Source: Clostridia bacterium (GTDB lineage: Bacteria; Bacillota_A; Clostridia; Oscillospirales; CAG-272). Taken from it: a stretch of 64,000 nucleotides of DNA. Of the stretch, positions 15,988 through 23,942 are shown piece after piece. Position 1 is the first letter of the stretch; the number at the start of each line of letters is the position of its first letter. The DNA is taken from positions 26,042 to 90,041 of the forward strand of contig JAFXWT010000165.1 of the NCBI GenBank assembly GCA_017542695.1, read 5' to 3'. The position numbers and the translations under genes were made by a program. The notes under the pieces are model-generated. The model was given only the letters and a program-made list of their open reading frames with translations, was not told where the DNA came from and did no database searches.

Positions 15988-16114
15988 GGGGCAAGGGAGA
16001 TTTTTCAAATGTCAAATACATAGAAAAAAAGCGGCGTAATTTGTGATTTTTTCACAATAAATCACCGTTTTGCCCATGTTTTACATAAAAACACGGCAAC
16101 TTACAATTATTTCG

Positions 16115-16143
16115 TTGACTTTTCGGCGTCAAGAGGTTATAAT
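16115..16143 (+). promoter_or_regulatory. Promoter of the DUF1858 gene
   Basis: TTGACT (16115-16120), 17 bases, TATAAT (16138-16143). The -35 starts a small inverted repeat, TTGAC...GTCAA (16115-16132). Confidence 0.85.
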
Positions 16144-16177
16144 AATATCGTTAAAAATAATCACGGAGGATGGAAAA

Positions 16178-16381
16178 ATGGAAGTAACGAAAGACAGCGT
16201 TATCGGCGACGTTCTCGACTACGATATCGACACGGCGCAGTTTTTCTTTGAGATCGGTATGCACTGCCTCGGATGCCCCGCGTCTCGCGGAGAAAGCATC
16301 GAAATGGCGTGCGCCGTTCACGGCACCGACCCCGACGAGCTCGTTGAGAAGATCAACGCGTTCCTCGCCGCAAAGAAATAA
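16178..16381 (+). CDS. DUF1858 domain protein
   Basis: A 67-residue protein matching the DUF1858 pattern: an N-terminal VTKDSVIGDVL helix, then FFEIGMHCLGCPASRGESIE with the conserved CxxC, then a C-terminal helical segment. The family resembles the N-terminal domain of ScdA-type iron-sulfur repair proteins and may bind a cluster or another metal through the two Cys, but its role is not established. The ATG follows GGAGGA at good spacing. It is a single-gene unit with its own promoter and terminator. Confidence 0.88.
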   Translation: MEVTKDSVIGDVLDYDIDTAQFFFEIGMHCLGCPASRGESIEMACAVHGTDPDELVEKINAFLAAKK

Positions 16382-16384
16382 GAA

Positions 16385-16415
16385 AAAATACCCTCTTTGT
16401 CAAGGGGGTATTTTG
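16385..16415 (+). terminator. Terminator after the DUF1858 gene
   Basis: Stem AAAATACCCTCTT / AAGGGGGTATTTT (16385-16397 with 16402-16414, one G-U). Confidence 0.85.
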
Positions 16416-16432
16416 CTTTTTTATGATTTGTA

Positions 16433-16471
16433 TTGACAAATCCGCCGTTTAATGATATCATAATGATATCA
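16433..16471 (+). promoter_or_regulatory. Promoter with doubled palindrome, zinc-ribbon/trmK operon
   Basis: TTGACA (16433-16438), 17 bases, TATCAT (16456-16461). The self-complementary octamer TGATATCA occurs at 16453-16460 and again at 16464-16471, 11 bases apart, covering the -10 and the start region, and so looks like an operator. Confidence 0.65.
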
Positions 16472-16488
16472 ACAGCAAGGAGATATTT

Positions 16489-17094
16489 ATGAAATATAAT
16501 CTTCCAGAAGACTTGAGAGCGTTTAATCCAAAAATTTCAAAAAAGATTTTGCGGCTTATTATCCGACTCGTAATAACGGAAGCCGCGTGTATTTTCGTGA
16601 GTTGGCTCTTAAAGAACTATATACCTCCGGATCCGACAGCAAAAACGATTTATTATGTCGTGATCGGCATCGCCGCTGTTGCTTGCGTAATAAGCATCTT
16701 CTTTGAAAAAGCGCCCGACATTACATACGCAGGCACGATCGAGGACGTAAAAGTCAAAGCAAAAACAAAAAGCGAAACGCCCGAAAAACCGACGATCGAA
16801 ACACTTTATACGGTTTGCAGCATCGAACTTTTTGTCCGTAGTCCCGACAATGCGGCGCGCTGGATAAACGCGGCGACTTACAAATCAAAAGACATCGAAC
16901 AGAATAAAATCGAAAAGTTCAAAGTGGGCGCGGAAGTTTTTCACCTCTGCGGAACGAAAACGTCCGTCATTTTCCCGACTGACAGCGACAATACCGTAAC
17001 GTGCGCCGTCTGCGGAACGACAAACCCGAAAGAAGAGGAAAAATGCAGCGCCTGCGGACACACGCTGATAAAATCGCTCACACAAATCACATGA
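16489..17094 (+). CDS. Membrane protein with C-terminal zinc ribbon
   Basis: A 201-residue protein with two hydrophobic segments (about residues 20-43 and 52-73), a cytoplasmic or extracytoplasmic beta-rich middle, and a C-terminal zinc ribbon (CAVCGTTNPKEEEKCSACG, residues 167-185, CxxC...CxxC). No catalytic motif recognised. AAGGAG precedes the ATG. Its stop overlaps the trmK start (ATGA), so the two are translationally coupled and it leads a five-gene operon. Confidence 0.7.
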   Translation: MKYNLPEDLRAFNPKISKKILRLIIRLVITEAACIFVSWLLKNYIPPDPTAKTIYYVVIGIAAVACVISIFFEKAPDITYAGTIEDVKVKAKTKSETPEKPTIETLYTVCSIELFVRSPDNAARWINAATYKSKDIEQNKIEKFKVGAEVFHLCGTKTSVIFPTDSDNTVTCAVCGTTNPKEEEKCSACGHTLIKSLTQIT

Positions 17095-17801
17095 ACACAC
17101 AAAAACTCATGCCGCGCCTTTATGACGTCGCATCGCTCGCCGGTGGCGGCTTTGTCGCCGACGTCGGCACGGATCACGCTTTTTTGCCGATATATCTTAT
17201 CGAATCCCGCAAAGCGACGCGCGCGCTGGCTACCGATATCAGGCGGGCGCCGCTCGCCCGCGCGAAAGAAAACATCGCCGCCCGCGGACTTGCCGACAAG
17301 ATCGAAACGATGCTGACGGGCGGGCTCGACGGGCTTGAAAAATACCCGCTCGACTGTATCGTCATAGCCGGAATGGGCGGGCTGAATATCATTGAAATTC
17401 TCTCGGCGGCGGTTTTTGTCCGCGAGAGGAAAACGCGCCTCGTCCTCCAGCCGATGCAGAACGTGACGGAGCTGCGCCGTTATCTTGCGTGCGAGGGATT
17501 TAACGTCGAAAAAGAGCTTATCACGATCGAGGACGATAAAGTCTATCAAATTATGAGCGCGGTTTACGACGGCGAGGCGCGCACGCTCACTCCCGTCGAG
17601 GAACTGCTCGGCGCGTACAACATCAAGCACAAAAGCGATCGTCCGCGCGAGTTTATCGCGCTGTGTGAAAGGCAGGTATCGTCGCTCGACGCGCGTATAA
17701 ACGGACTCGAAACGGCTCGCCGAGACGCATCGCGCGAGCGAGAGATCAGAAAAATCATCGAAAACGAAAAAACCGAAGCGGAGGCACTATGTCAAATGTA
17801 A
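17091..17801 (+). CDS. trmK: tRNA (adenine22-N1)-methyltransferase
   Basis: A 236-residue class I methyltransferase of the TrmK/YqfN family. The SAM-binding motif is VADVGTDHAFLPIYL (residues 20-34), followed by ATDIRRAPL and the family-specific VIAGMGGLNI near 87-96; the C-terminal half is helical and charged, as in TrmK. It methylates N1 of A22 in bacterial tRNAs with SAM. ATG 17091 overlaps the previous stop; the longer frame from 17001 is a shadow. It overlaps the NIF3-family gene by 13 bases; this trmK-NIF3 pairing is widely conserved in Firmicutes. Confidence 0.92.
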   Translation: MNTQKLMPRLYDVASLAGGGFVADVGTDHAFLPIYLIESRKATRALATDIRRAPLARAKENIAARGLADKIETMLTGGLDGLEKYPLDCIVIAGMGGLNIIEILSAAVFVRERKTRLVLQPMQNVTELRRYLACEGFNVEKELITIEDDKVYQIMSAVYDGEARTLTPVEELLGAYNIKHKSDRPREFIALCERQVSSLDARINGLETARRDASREREIRKIIENEKTEAEALCQM

Positions 17802-18556
17802 AGGAAATATACTCCGAGCTTAACGCTCTCATCCCGCGCGAGCTTTCGGCGGCTTGGGACAATGACGGACTTATGGTCTGCCCCGACGGGAAAAGGGAGG
17901 TTCGCCGCGTTTTGCTCGCGCTTGACGCTACGGCGGCCGTCGTTGATGAAGCAAAAGATTTTGACCTCATCATTACCCACCACCCGATCCTGTTCCGCAA
18001 AATCGGCGCGGTGACGGAAGAGCAATTTGTCTCAAAAAAGGTTATCGACCTCATTTCGCGCGGCTTGTCGGTGATGTCGTTCCACACGCGATTTGACGCG
18101 ATGGACGGCGGGATGAACGATATTCTCGCGTCAAAACTCGGACTTTCAAACGTCGGAAAATTCGGCGACGCCGAATCGCCGACGCTCGGGCGTATCGGAT
18201 GCGTCGCGCCGACCAACGCCTCCGCACTCACCGAAAAAGTGAAAAAGACGCTCGGCGCGCCGTTTATTCTGCTTGCCGATTCGGGCAAGCCGATCGAAAA
18301 AGTCGCCGTTTGCGGCGGCGACGGCGGCGATTTCATCATCCCCGCGAAAGCGGCGGGCGCCGACGCGCTTGTGACAGGGCGCGCGGGCTACAACCGCATG
18401 GTCGACGCCATCGACGACGGGATCACCGTCATCGAGGCGGGGCATTACTACACCGAGGCGATATTCGCCGAGTATTTTGAAGCGTTTTTCGCCGCAAATC
18501 ATCCGGAAGTGACCGTCGTGCGCTCCGCGCACGGCTGTGCGATAAAAGCAATTTGA
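17789..18556 (+). CDS. NIF3-like dinuclear metal-centre protein
   Basis: A 255-residue protein of the NIF3/YqfO family. The motifs WDNDGLMV near 24, HHP near 65 and FDAMDGGMND near 95 mark the N-terminal half, and GHYYTE near 222 marks the C-terminal half; together these supply the His/Asp/Glu ligands of a two-metal site inside a toroidal hexamer. The short form lacks the inserted PII-like domain of B. subtilis YqfO. Function is unresolved (a GTP cyclohydrolase I-like role was proposed for some members). It overlaps trmK and is followed 17 bases later by the MFS gene. Confidence 0.9.
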   Translation: MSNVKEIYSELNALIPRELSAAWDNDGLMVCPDGKREVRRVLLALDATAAVVDEAKDFDLIITHHPILFRKIGAVTEEQFVSKKVIDLISRGLSVMSFHTRFDAMDGGMNDILASKLGLSNVGKFGDAESPTLGRIGCVAPTNASALTEKVKKTLGAPFILLADSGKPIEKVAVCGGDGGDFIIPAKAAGADALVTGRAGYNRMVDAIDDGITVIEAGHYYTEAIFAEYFEAFFAANHPEVTVVRSAHGCAIKAI

Positions 18557-18573
18557 AAAAATGTGAGGTACTT

Positions 18574-19926
18574 ATGGAAAAAACACCGAAGCTGAACTAC
18601 AAACGAACTTTCCTCATCGGTCTTGCGTTTATGTCGATCTGCGCGTTCTGGCAGCTCTATGACGCCATCATCCCGCTGATACTGCGCGACACGTTCCATT
18701 TCGGAGACACGTTCTCGGGCGTCATTATGGCGGCGGACAACGTCATCGCGCTGTTTTTGCTCCCGCTCCTCGGGTCGCTATCCGATAAAGTCGACACGAG
18801 GATAGGCAAGAGAATGCCGTTCATCATTTGCGGCACGGCTGTCGCTGTTATTGCGATGATGTTCCTTCCGATAATCGACAATTCGTACTACGCGGCGTCG
18901 AGCGTCGGACTTAAAGTCATCTTCGTCGTCGTGCTTCTCGTCGTTCTGCTTGCGATGGCTTCGTACCGCAGCCCCGCCGTCGCGCTGATGCCCGACCTGA
19001 CTATAAAGCCGAATCGCTCGATGGCGAACGCGATCATCAATCTTATGGGCGCCGTCGGCGGCATAATTTACCTCATTTTGAATACGATAATGTATTCGAA
19101 GAAGAACACCGAAGGTCTCGATCACATCAACTACCTCCCGATATTTGCGATAATCGCGGGAGTTATGGTCATATCCGTTGTCGTTCTTTTCTTCACGGTC
19201 AAGGAAAAACGCGACGTTATTCCCGTCAAGGAATATGAGGACGCGCACCCCGAGGAGAACCTCGCCGTCGAAAACACCGAAACAAAAAGGGAAGCTCTTC
19301 CGAAGCCCGTCAAAAAGAGTCTCGCGTTCCTGCTCGCGTCCGTCGCGCTTTGGTTCATGGGATATAACGCGATCACGACTGCGTTCACGAAATACGCGAC
19401 GCAGGAGTGGGGAATGGCGCCCGGCGGCGCGACTCTCTGCCTGACCATCGCCACGGCGGGCGCTATCGTTTCGTACGTTCCGATCGGCATCATCGCCTCG
19501 AAGATCGGCAGAAAGAAAACGATACTCGCGGGCGCGGTAGTACTTTCCGCTTGCTTTGCCACGGGCGGCGTTTATTCGATATTCGCAAAAGCGTTCAGCC
19601 CCGTGCTCTACGTCGTGTTCGTCATAATAGGATTTGCGTGGGCGGCGATCAACGTCAATTCGCTCCCGATGGTCGTTGAAATGTGCAGCGGCTCGGACAT
19701 AGGCAAATTCACGGGACTTTACTACACGTTCTCAATGTCGGCGCAGATCGTCACGCCTATCCTTTCGGGATTCTTCCTCGAGCACGTCGGATACGGCACT
19801 CTCTTCCCGTACGGCGCGCTGTTCGTCGCCCTTTCGTTCGTCACGATGCTCTTCGTCAAACACGGCGACTCGCGCCCCGATGCAAGGCAGACGGCGCTCG
19901 ACGCTGTTTCGGCAGGTGACGACTGA
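18574..19926 (+). CDS. MFS transporter, sugar-type
   Basis: A 450-residue protein with about twelve membrane segments and the MFS loop motif GSLSDKVDTRIGKRMPF near residue 67-83, typical of SLC45/GPH-like sugar carriers. A central cytoplasmic loop (about 215-245) is charged. The substrate is probably a sugar or glycoside taken up with a cation, which is inference from the subgroup. ATG 18574 is chosen because GTGAGG lies 8 bases upstream. Its last base overlaps the first base of the GDPD gene (TGATG). Confidence 0.85.
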   Translation: MEKTPKLNYKRTFLIGLAFMSICAFWQLYDAIIPLILRDTFHFGDTFSGVIMAADNVIALFLLPLLGSLSDKVDTRIGKRMPFIICGTAVAVIAMMFLPIIDNSYYAASSVGLKVIFVVVLLVVLLAMASYRSPAVALMPDLTIKPNRSMANAIINLMGAVGGIIYLILNTIMYSKKNTEGLDHINYLPIFAIIAGVMVISVVVLFFTVKEKRDVIPVKEYEDAHPEENLAVENTETKREALPKPVKKSLAFLLASVALWFMGYNAITTAFTKYATQEWGMAPGGATLCLTIATAGAIVSYVPIGIIASKIGRKKTILAGAVVLSACFATGGVYSIFAKAFSPVLYVVFVIIGFAWAAINVNSLPMVVEMCSGSDIGKFTGLYYTFSMSAQIVTPILSGFFLEHVGYGTLFPYGALFVALSFVTMLFVKHGDSRPDARQTALDAVSAGDD

Positions 19927-20729
19927 TGCTATACGCTTTGATAGCGCTTGCCGCGCTGATACTGATTTATCTTTTTCTGATATTCCCGTCTCTGCGTAAG
20001 AAAGGCGATATGTTCAAAAAGCAGCCGCTTTACGCGCACCGCGGACTTTTCGGCGGCGACGTTCCGGAAAACAGCATGGCGGCTTTTGCCGCCGCCGTCG
20101 AAGCGGGGTATGGCATCGAGCTTGACGTTCATACAACAACGGACGGCGTCGCCGTCGTACACCACGACGATAGTCTCATGCGACTCTGCGGCGTTGACAA
20201 GATGATCGAACAATCGACTTATGACGAAATCAAGGACGTGACGCTTCCCGACGGATCGCGCCTGCCGCTCTTTAACGAAGTCCTCGACCTCGTTGATAGT
20301 CGCGTTCCGCTCATCGTCGAGTTGAAATGCACAAAAGCGGGCGATACTCGCGTTGCCGACGTCGCCGCGCGCGAGCTTGAAAACTACAAGGGCGAATACT
20401 GCATCGAATCGTTCGATCCGTTCGTCGTGCGAAAATACAAAAAATTCCGCCGCGGCGTGATGTGCGGTCAGCTCGCAGGCAGAACATATTTCAAAGACGA
20501 CTCTTTCAAGACGAAATTATTGAAGTTCTGCGCGGAAAAAATGCTGTTCAACGTCGTCTCCCGCCCGGATTTCGTCGCGTATCAATTCGAGTACAGATGT
20601 AACGTTTCGTGCGTGCTGTGCCGACTTTTCGGCGCGGAAAAGGCGTATTGGACAATAACGACCAAGTACGCGCGCGACAGATCGCGCAAGGAGGGCGCGG
20701 CCGTTATTTTCCAGGATTTTTCGGCGTGA
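19926..20729 (+). CDS. Glycerophosphodiester phosphodiesterase, membrane-anchored
   Basis: A 267-residue GDPD-family TIM barrel. An N-terminal membrane segment (residues 2-20) is followed by YAHRGLFGGDVPENS (residues 36-50; catalytic His and Glu), IELDVHTTTDGVAVVHHDD (61-79) and VELKC near 138. The enzyme releases glycerol-3-phosphate from glycerophosphodiesters at the membrane. It is the last gene of the trmK operon, followed by a complex terminator. Confidence 0.9.
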   Translation: MLYALIALAALILIYLFLIFPSLRKKGDMFKKQPLYAHRGLFGGDVPENSMAAFAAAVEAGYGIELDVHTTTDGVAVVHHDDSLMRLCGVDKMIEQSTYDEIKDVTLPDGSRLPLFNEVLDLVDSRVPLIVELKCTKAGDTRVADVAARELENYKGEYCIESFDPFVVRKYKKFRRGVMCGQLAGRTYFKDDSFKTKLLKFCAEKMLFNVVSRPDFVAYQFEYRCNVSCVLCRLFGAEKAYWTITTKYARDRSRKEGAAVIFQDFSA

Positions 20730-20739
20730 ATCGTGAATT

Positions 20740-20783
20740 AAAAAACCCGCAAAGGGCGGTGTGCCGCCCAAATGCGGTTTTTT
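20740..20783 (+). terminator. Nested terminator after the GDPD gene
   Basis: Inner stem GGGCGG-TGTG-CCGCCC (20754-20769) inside an outer AAAAAACC(C)GCA / TGCGGTTTTTT stem. The T run starts the inverted-repeat segment at 20776. Confidence 0.85.
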
Positions 20784-20945
20784 GTTTTGGAGGCATCCAC
20801 GCCACCGTCGCATAGTCGTATCGGGCGAGACGACAAGCGTCGCTTCCGATACTTCTTGCTTTGGGCGGTTTCGCTTGCTACCCGGAACGGACCGTCGCAA
20901 TGCGACCGATCCTCATCTGCGATAATACGTCCAAAACAAAAAACC
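20776..20945. repeat. 170-bp structured segment with 16-bp terminal inverted repeats
   Basis: GGTTTTTTGTTTTGGA (20776-20791) is repeated exactly in inverted form at 20930-20945. The left end also carries TTTTTGTTTTGGAGGCA (20779-20795), identical to the tRNA-Cys 3' end plus trailer at 20959-20975. The inside forms hairpins such as GTCGCA/TGCGAC (near 20893-20905) and GTATCGG/CCGATAC (near 20818-20852). No ORF is visible. Confidence 0.6.
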
Positions 20946-20963
20946 CGTAAAAAACGGGTTTTT
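20938..20963 (-). terminator. Terminator after tRNA-Cys
   Basis: AAAAACCCGT (20939-20948) pairs with ACGGGTTTTT (20954-20963); T run on the minus strand, just beyond the encoded CCA. Confidence 0.85.
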
Positions 20964-20967
20964 GTTT

Positions 20968-21042
<75 letters not shown>

Positions 21043-21081
21043 GTATTCAATTATGTGCGCCGACTTTTGCGGTGCTTGCTA

Positions 21082-21110
21082 ATTATAACATAATAATTTG
21101 AAGATTGCAA
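21082..21110 (-). promoter_or_regulatory. tRNA-Cys promoter
   Basis: Minus strand: TTGCAA (21105-21110), 17 bases, TATAAT (21082-21087), about 40 bases ahead of the tRNA. Confidence 0.75.
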
Positions 21111-21152
21111 GAGTTTTTTTCGTTTTTATTTTTATTTTCTGTTTTATGCGGC

Positions 21153-21182
21153 AAAAACGCACCCCGCGGGGTGCGTTTTTTT
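21153..21182 (-). terminator. Terminator after the DUF3048 gene
   Basis: AAAAACGCACCCC / GGGGTGCGTTTTT around a GC-rich centre; symmetric, so it could work in both directions. Confidence 0.85.
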
Positions 21183-22448
21183 CTATTCGGATATCTTCAA
21201 TGCACCGGCGTTCGCCTTGTCAAGATATCCGACGTACGTGCTTCCGGGCGCGAGCATAAGCGAACTGTCCGCCGTATAGAGTCTGAGCCCGCTTTTTTCG
21301 GTGTTGACCCAGATTATCGCCGTGCATTTGCCGCCCGAAAGACAATATCCCGTCCCGGAGCCGTAAACGGCGACATCCGTCGTCAGCGGATCGACGTCGC
21401 TGTCGCCCGCGATGTATTTAACGTCTGTCATCAGCACGACGACGTTCGTAAAGCCGAGCTGTTCGCCGCTCTTTGAGTCGACGTGCGGGCGCGAGCCCTC
21501 ATAGCGCATATATTTTCCCGATTCGCCGTCGTATCTGAACGTGACCGCCTTTTCGAGATTTGAGCTGACGCCCGACGCGGTGAACGTCAGCGTCGCCTCG
21601 GTCGCATCATCTCCCGCCGCCGCGCTGTCGGAAAACACGAACGGCGTTCTGCATTCGCCTTTGATCGACGCTCCGCTTTGTCTGAACGCCGAGCCGCCGT
21701 TTTCCGTCAGCTCGATCGCCTCCGGTGTAATGACGGTATCGTAGCGGAGATCCGTGCGGTAATTGTCGTAGTAGCGTATCGTGCCGAGCTTTTCGCCGTT
21801 GCGCGCGTTCCACGCGGACTCTTCCATCGTGTCGATATACCCATTTGCCGAGCCGTACGCTTTCTTTACGGCGGAGAAGAAGTCGTATTCCTCCGTCGTG
21901 TCTGCGTGCCCGCCATGACAAACCAGAAAAGCGTTAAATCCCACCGCGATCTTTACGTCGTGCACGCGTGCTGCGCGGATGTTGCAAATCTCGCCCGCGG
22001 CGCGATAATCGGAATACAGCGCGAGGAAGCGCGTGATCCCCGGCGCCGTCAGCGTTTCGCAGAGAATGTCCGCATCGCAAAGCCCCGTCTGATGCGGGAG
22101 CGCGTTAACGTTATTGTCGACAACGACCGCCATCGGTCGAAGCCCCGACGGATCGAGTGCGGCGCCCGTTTTCGTCAGCGGGTTTATGTAGAGCGGGCTT
22201 GTCGGCGCGAGCTCCGATGTGGTTTGCGCCGCCGTCGTTGCTTCCGCCGTCAACTCGGCGGTCGTGTTTGCCGTTTCCGCCGTCGCCGTTATGTCTTCGC
22301 TCTGATAGATCGGGTCGCGGCTGATGACGACGTTTCCGCCGCCTGTCGAGTCGGCTGTCGTGATGATCTGGCATGACGTCGCCGCGAGTAAAATTATCGC
22401 CGCGACGAGCATCACGGCGAGCGTTTGTTTTGTGGTTTTCCTTTTCAT
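21183..22448 (-). CDS. DUF3048 domain lipoprotein (YerB-like)
   Basis: A 421-residue protein. A lipoprotein signal (KRKTTKQ, hydrophobic core, LLAATSC) is followed by a Thr/Ala/Glu-rich linker (about residues 35-85) and a DUF3048 domain: PLTKTGAALDPSGLRPMAVVVDN, then the DADILCETLTAPGITRFLALY segment and a C-terminal part with DVDPLTTDVAVYGSGTGYCLSGGK. The family includes B. subtilis YerB; its biochemical role is unknown, and it is exported and membrane-anchored. ATG 22448 follows GGAGAAG and removes 28 N-terminal residues from the longest frame. Confidence 0.88.
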   Translation of the reverse strand: MKRKTTKQTLAVMLVAAIILLAATSCQIITTADSTGGGNVVISRDPIYQSEDITATAETANTTAELTAEATTAAQTTSELAPTSPLYINPLTKTGAALDPSGLRPMAVVVDNNVNALPHQTGLCDADILCETLTAPGITRFLALYSDYRAAGEICNIRAARVHDVKIAVGFNAFLVCHGGHADTTEEYDFFSAVKKAYGSANGYIDTMEESAWNARNGEKLGTIRYYDNYRTDLRYDTVITPEAIELTENGGSAFRQSGASIKGECRTPFVFSDSAAAGDDATEATLTFTASGVSSNLEKAVTFRYDGESGKYMRYEGSRPHVDSKSGEQLGFTNVVVLMTDVKYIAGDSDVDPLTTDVAVYGSGTGYCLSGGKCTAIIWVNTEKSGLRLYTADSSLMLAPGSTYVGYLDKANAGALKISE

Positions 22449-22503
22449 TTTTTCTTCTCCTTTTCCTTCGGCTGATTGGTAAATTTTTCCTGCCGTGTGT
22501 AAA

Positions 22504-22532
22504 ATTCTATCACGAAAAAGGAGCGTTGTCAA
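22504..22532 (-). promoter_or_regulatory. Promoter of the DUF3048 gene
   Basis: Minus strand: TTGACA (22527-22532), 17 bases, TAGAAT (22504-22509), with TGA before the -10. Confidence 0.8.
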
Positions 22533-22567
22533 ACCCCGCGGGGCATAAATCGTTCATCAAATGTCGT

Positions 22568-22597
22568 TAAAAAAAGCCGCTTTTTTACATAAGCGGC
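22568..22597 (-). terminator. Terminator after tadA
   Basis: GCCGCTT (22576-22582) pairs with AAGCGGC (22591-22597); the A tract at 22569-22575 gives a T7 run on the minus strand. Confidence 0.85.
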
Positions 22598-22603
22598 CCG
22601 CAT

Positions 22604-23065
22604 TTATTTCTTTTCGCGCAAAGTCGAGAAAAACCGCGATAGGCGCTCGGCGCACTCTTTTTCGAGCACTCCGCCCTCGACTACGGGCTTGTGGTTCAGA
22701 TCGAAGTCATTGAGCATCAGCTTTGTACCGAACGCGCCTGCTTTTTCGTCGCGCGCGCCGTAGACGACGCGTTTTATCCTCGAATTGACTATCGCTCCCG
22801 CGCACATAGGACACGGCTCGAGAGTGACGTATATATCGCACTTATGAAGCCGCCACCCGCCGAGCTTTTTGCACGCGGCGTTGATCGCCTTGACTTCCGC
22901 GTGACACAGCGCGTTCTTGTCCGTTTCGCGCGTGTTGAACGCGGCGGAAACGATCTCGTCACCCATCACGACGACGGCGCCGACGGGCACTTCTCCGATA
23001 GCGGACGCCTTGTCCGCTTCATCGAGCGCCGCGCGCATGAATTTTTCATCAAATATCTCAGCCAT
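22604..23065 (-). CDS. tadA: tRNA-specific adenosine deaminase
   Basis: A 153-residue deaminase with the zinc motif HAEVKAI near residue 54 and PCPMCAGAI near 84. TadA converts A34 to inosine in tRNA-Arg(ACG) so that it reads three codons. The length fits the family. The start overlaps the end of the CPBP gene by 8 bases, so the two are coupled; no ribosome site of its own is needed. It is the distal gene of the M23-GH94-CPBP-tadA strand. Confidence 0.95.
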   Translation of the reverse strand: MAEIFDEKFMRAALDEADKASAIGEVPVGAVVVMGDEIVSAAFNTRETDKNALCHAEVKAINAACKKLGGWRLHKCDIYVTLEPCPMCAGAIVNSRIKRVVYGARDEKAGAFGTKLMLNDFDLNHKPVVEGGVLEKECAERLSRFFSTLREKK

Positions 23066-23942
23066 TTTGACCCCACAGTAAAATTATTGCCGTAACTCCC
23101 GCGGCATAGACTGCAAGTAGCGGAGTCAAAACCGAACCCGCGGCCGCATGCTCGTCGCTGCGCTTGAACGCGTCGGACGCGCCGCGCGAATCCACGAACG
23201 AAAGCAGCAGCGCCGCCGCGAGAAACGCCGCGAGCGTCACGATTTCGAGCGTCGAGTAAGCGCCGCCTGTCATCACCTGCTTCGCGCAGGCGAAAAGATA
23301 CGTCGTGAAATTGCATATAAAATGAGCGGCTATCGAATATTTCACGCTTCCCGTGCGGAAGAACACCCATCCGAAAAGTATCCCCGCAAAAAACGCGTAC
23401 GGAAACATCGCGGCCGAAAAATGCGCGAGCCCGAACATAATCGCCGACGAGATAACTGCGCTCGTCTTTCCCGCGACAGCAAGCCGCGACGCTATGACAT
23501 GCCTGAAAAGCAGTTCTTCGCACACGGAGGGCGCGACGCAAAGCGCAGCGATCATTAAAATATGCATATATACCGGCGTGTCGATTGAAACGGGAATGTC
23601 GGACGCGACCGTAGGGAACACCTTTTCGTATAGGAGTCCTATCGCAAACACCAACGCGGCGCTCCCCGCCGTCACGGCGACCTTATCGGATCGTTTCGGT
23701 TTTTCCGCAAGTCCGGTAAGCTGTATCTCGCTGTCTGTCGGCTTCCCCGAGATGTAGTGCATCATTGCCGCGGGGAGAACGTTCAGAAAAATCGAGAAAA
23801 CGGCGAGCAGAACGAATCTCAGCCACCCATCCCGTTCGGGCGACAGCGATGTCATCGTCATTGAAAAGACGATGTTCATCGCCCCCTGAACGATAAGCGC
23901 CAGCGCCGCGATGTTTGAATATCTTATGGCGATCTTGTTCAT
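23058..23942 (-). CDS. CPBP-family intramembrane metalloprotease
   Basis: A 294-residue membrane protein with about eight hydrophobic segments. The Abi/CPBP motifs are present: EELLFRHV (near residue 142), HFSAAMFPYAFFAGILFGW (near 172) and HFICNF (near 208), the Glu and His residues of which form the active site inside the membrane. Relatives include Rce1 prenyl proteases and bacteriocin immunity proteins. It overlaps the end of the GH94 gene by 4 bases and tadA by 8. Confidence 0.9.
   Translation of the reverse strand: MNKIAIRYSNIAALALIVQGAMNIVFSMTMTSLSPERDGWLRFVLLAVFSIFLNVLPAAMMHYISGKPTDSEIQLTGLAEKPKRSDKVAVTAGSAALVFAIGLLYEKVFPTVASDIPVSIDTPVYMHILMIAALCVAPSVCEELLFRHVIASRLAVAGKTSAVISSAIMFGLAHFSAAMFPYAFFAGILFGWVFFRTGSVKYSIAAHFICNFTTYLFACAKQVMTGGAYSTLEIVTLAAFLAAALLLSFVDSRGASDAFKRSDEHAAAGSVLTPLLAVYAAGVTAIILLWGQNG

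Noticed and set aside
20796..20929. Possible second (degenerate) tRNA beside tRNA-Cys
   Set aside because: Only the 3' acceptor-end resemblance is present; no D arm, anticodon arm or T arm can be folded in either strand.
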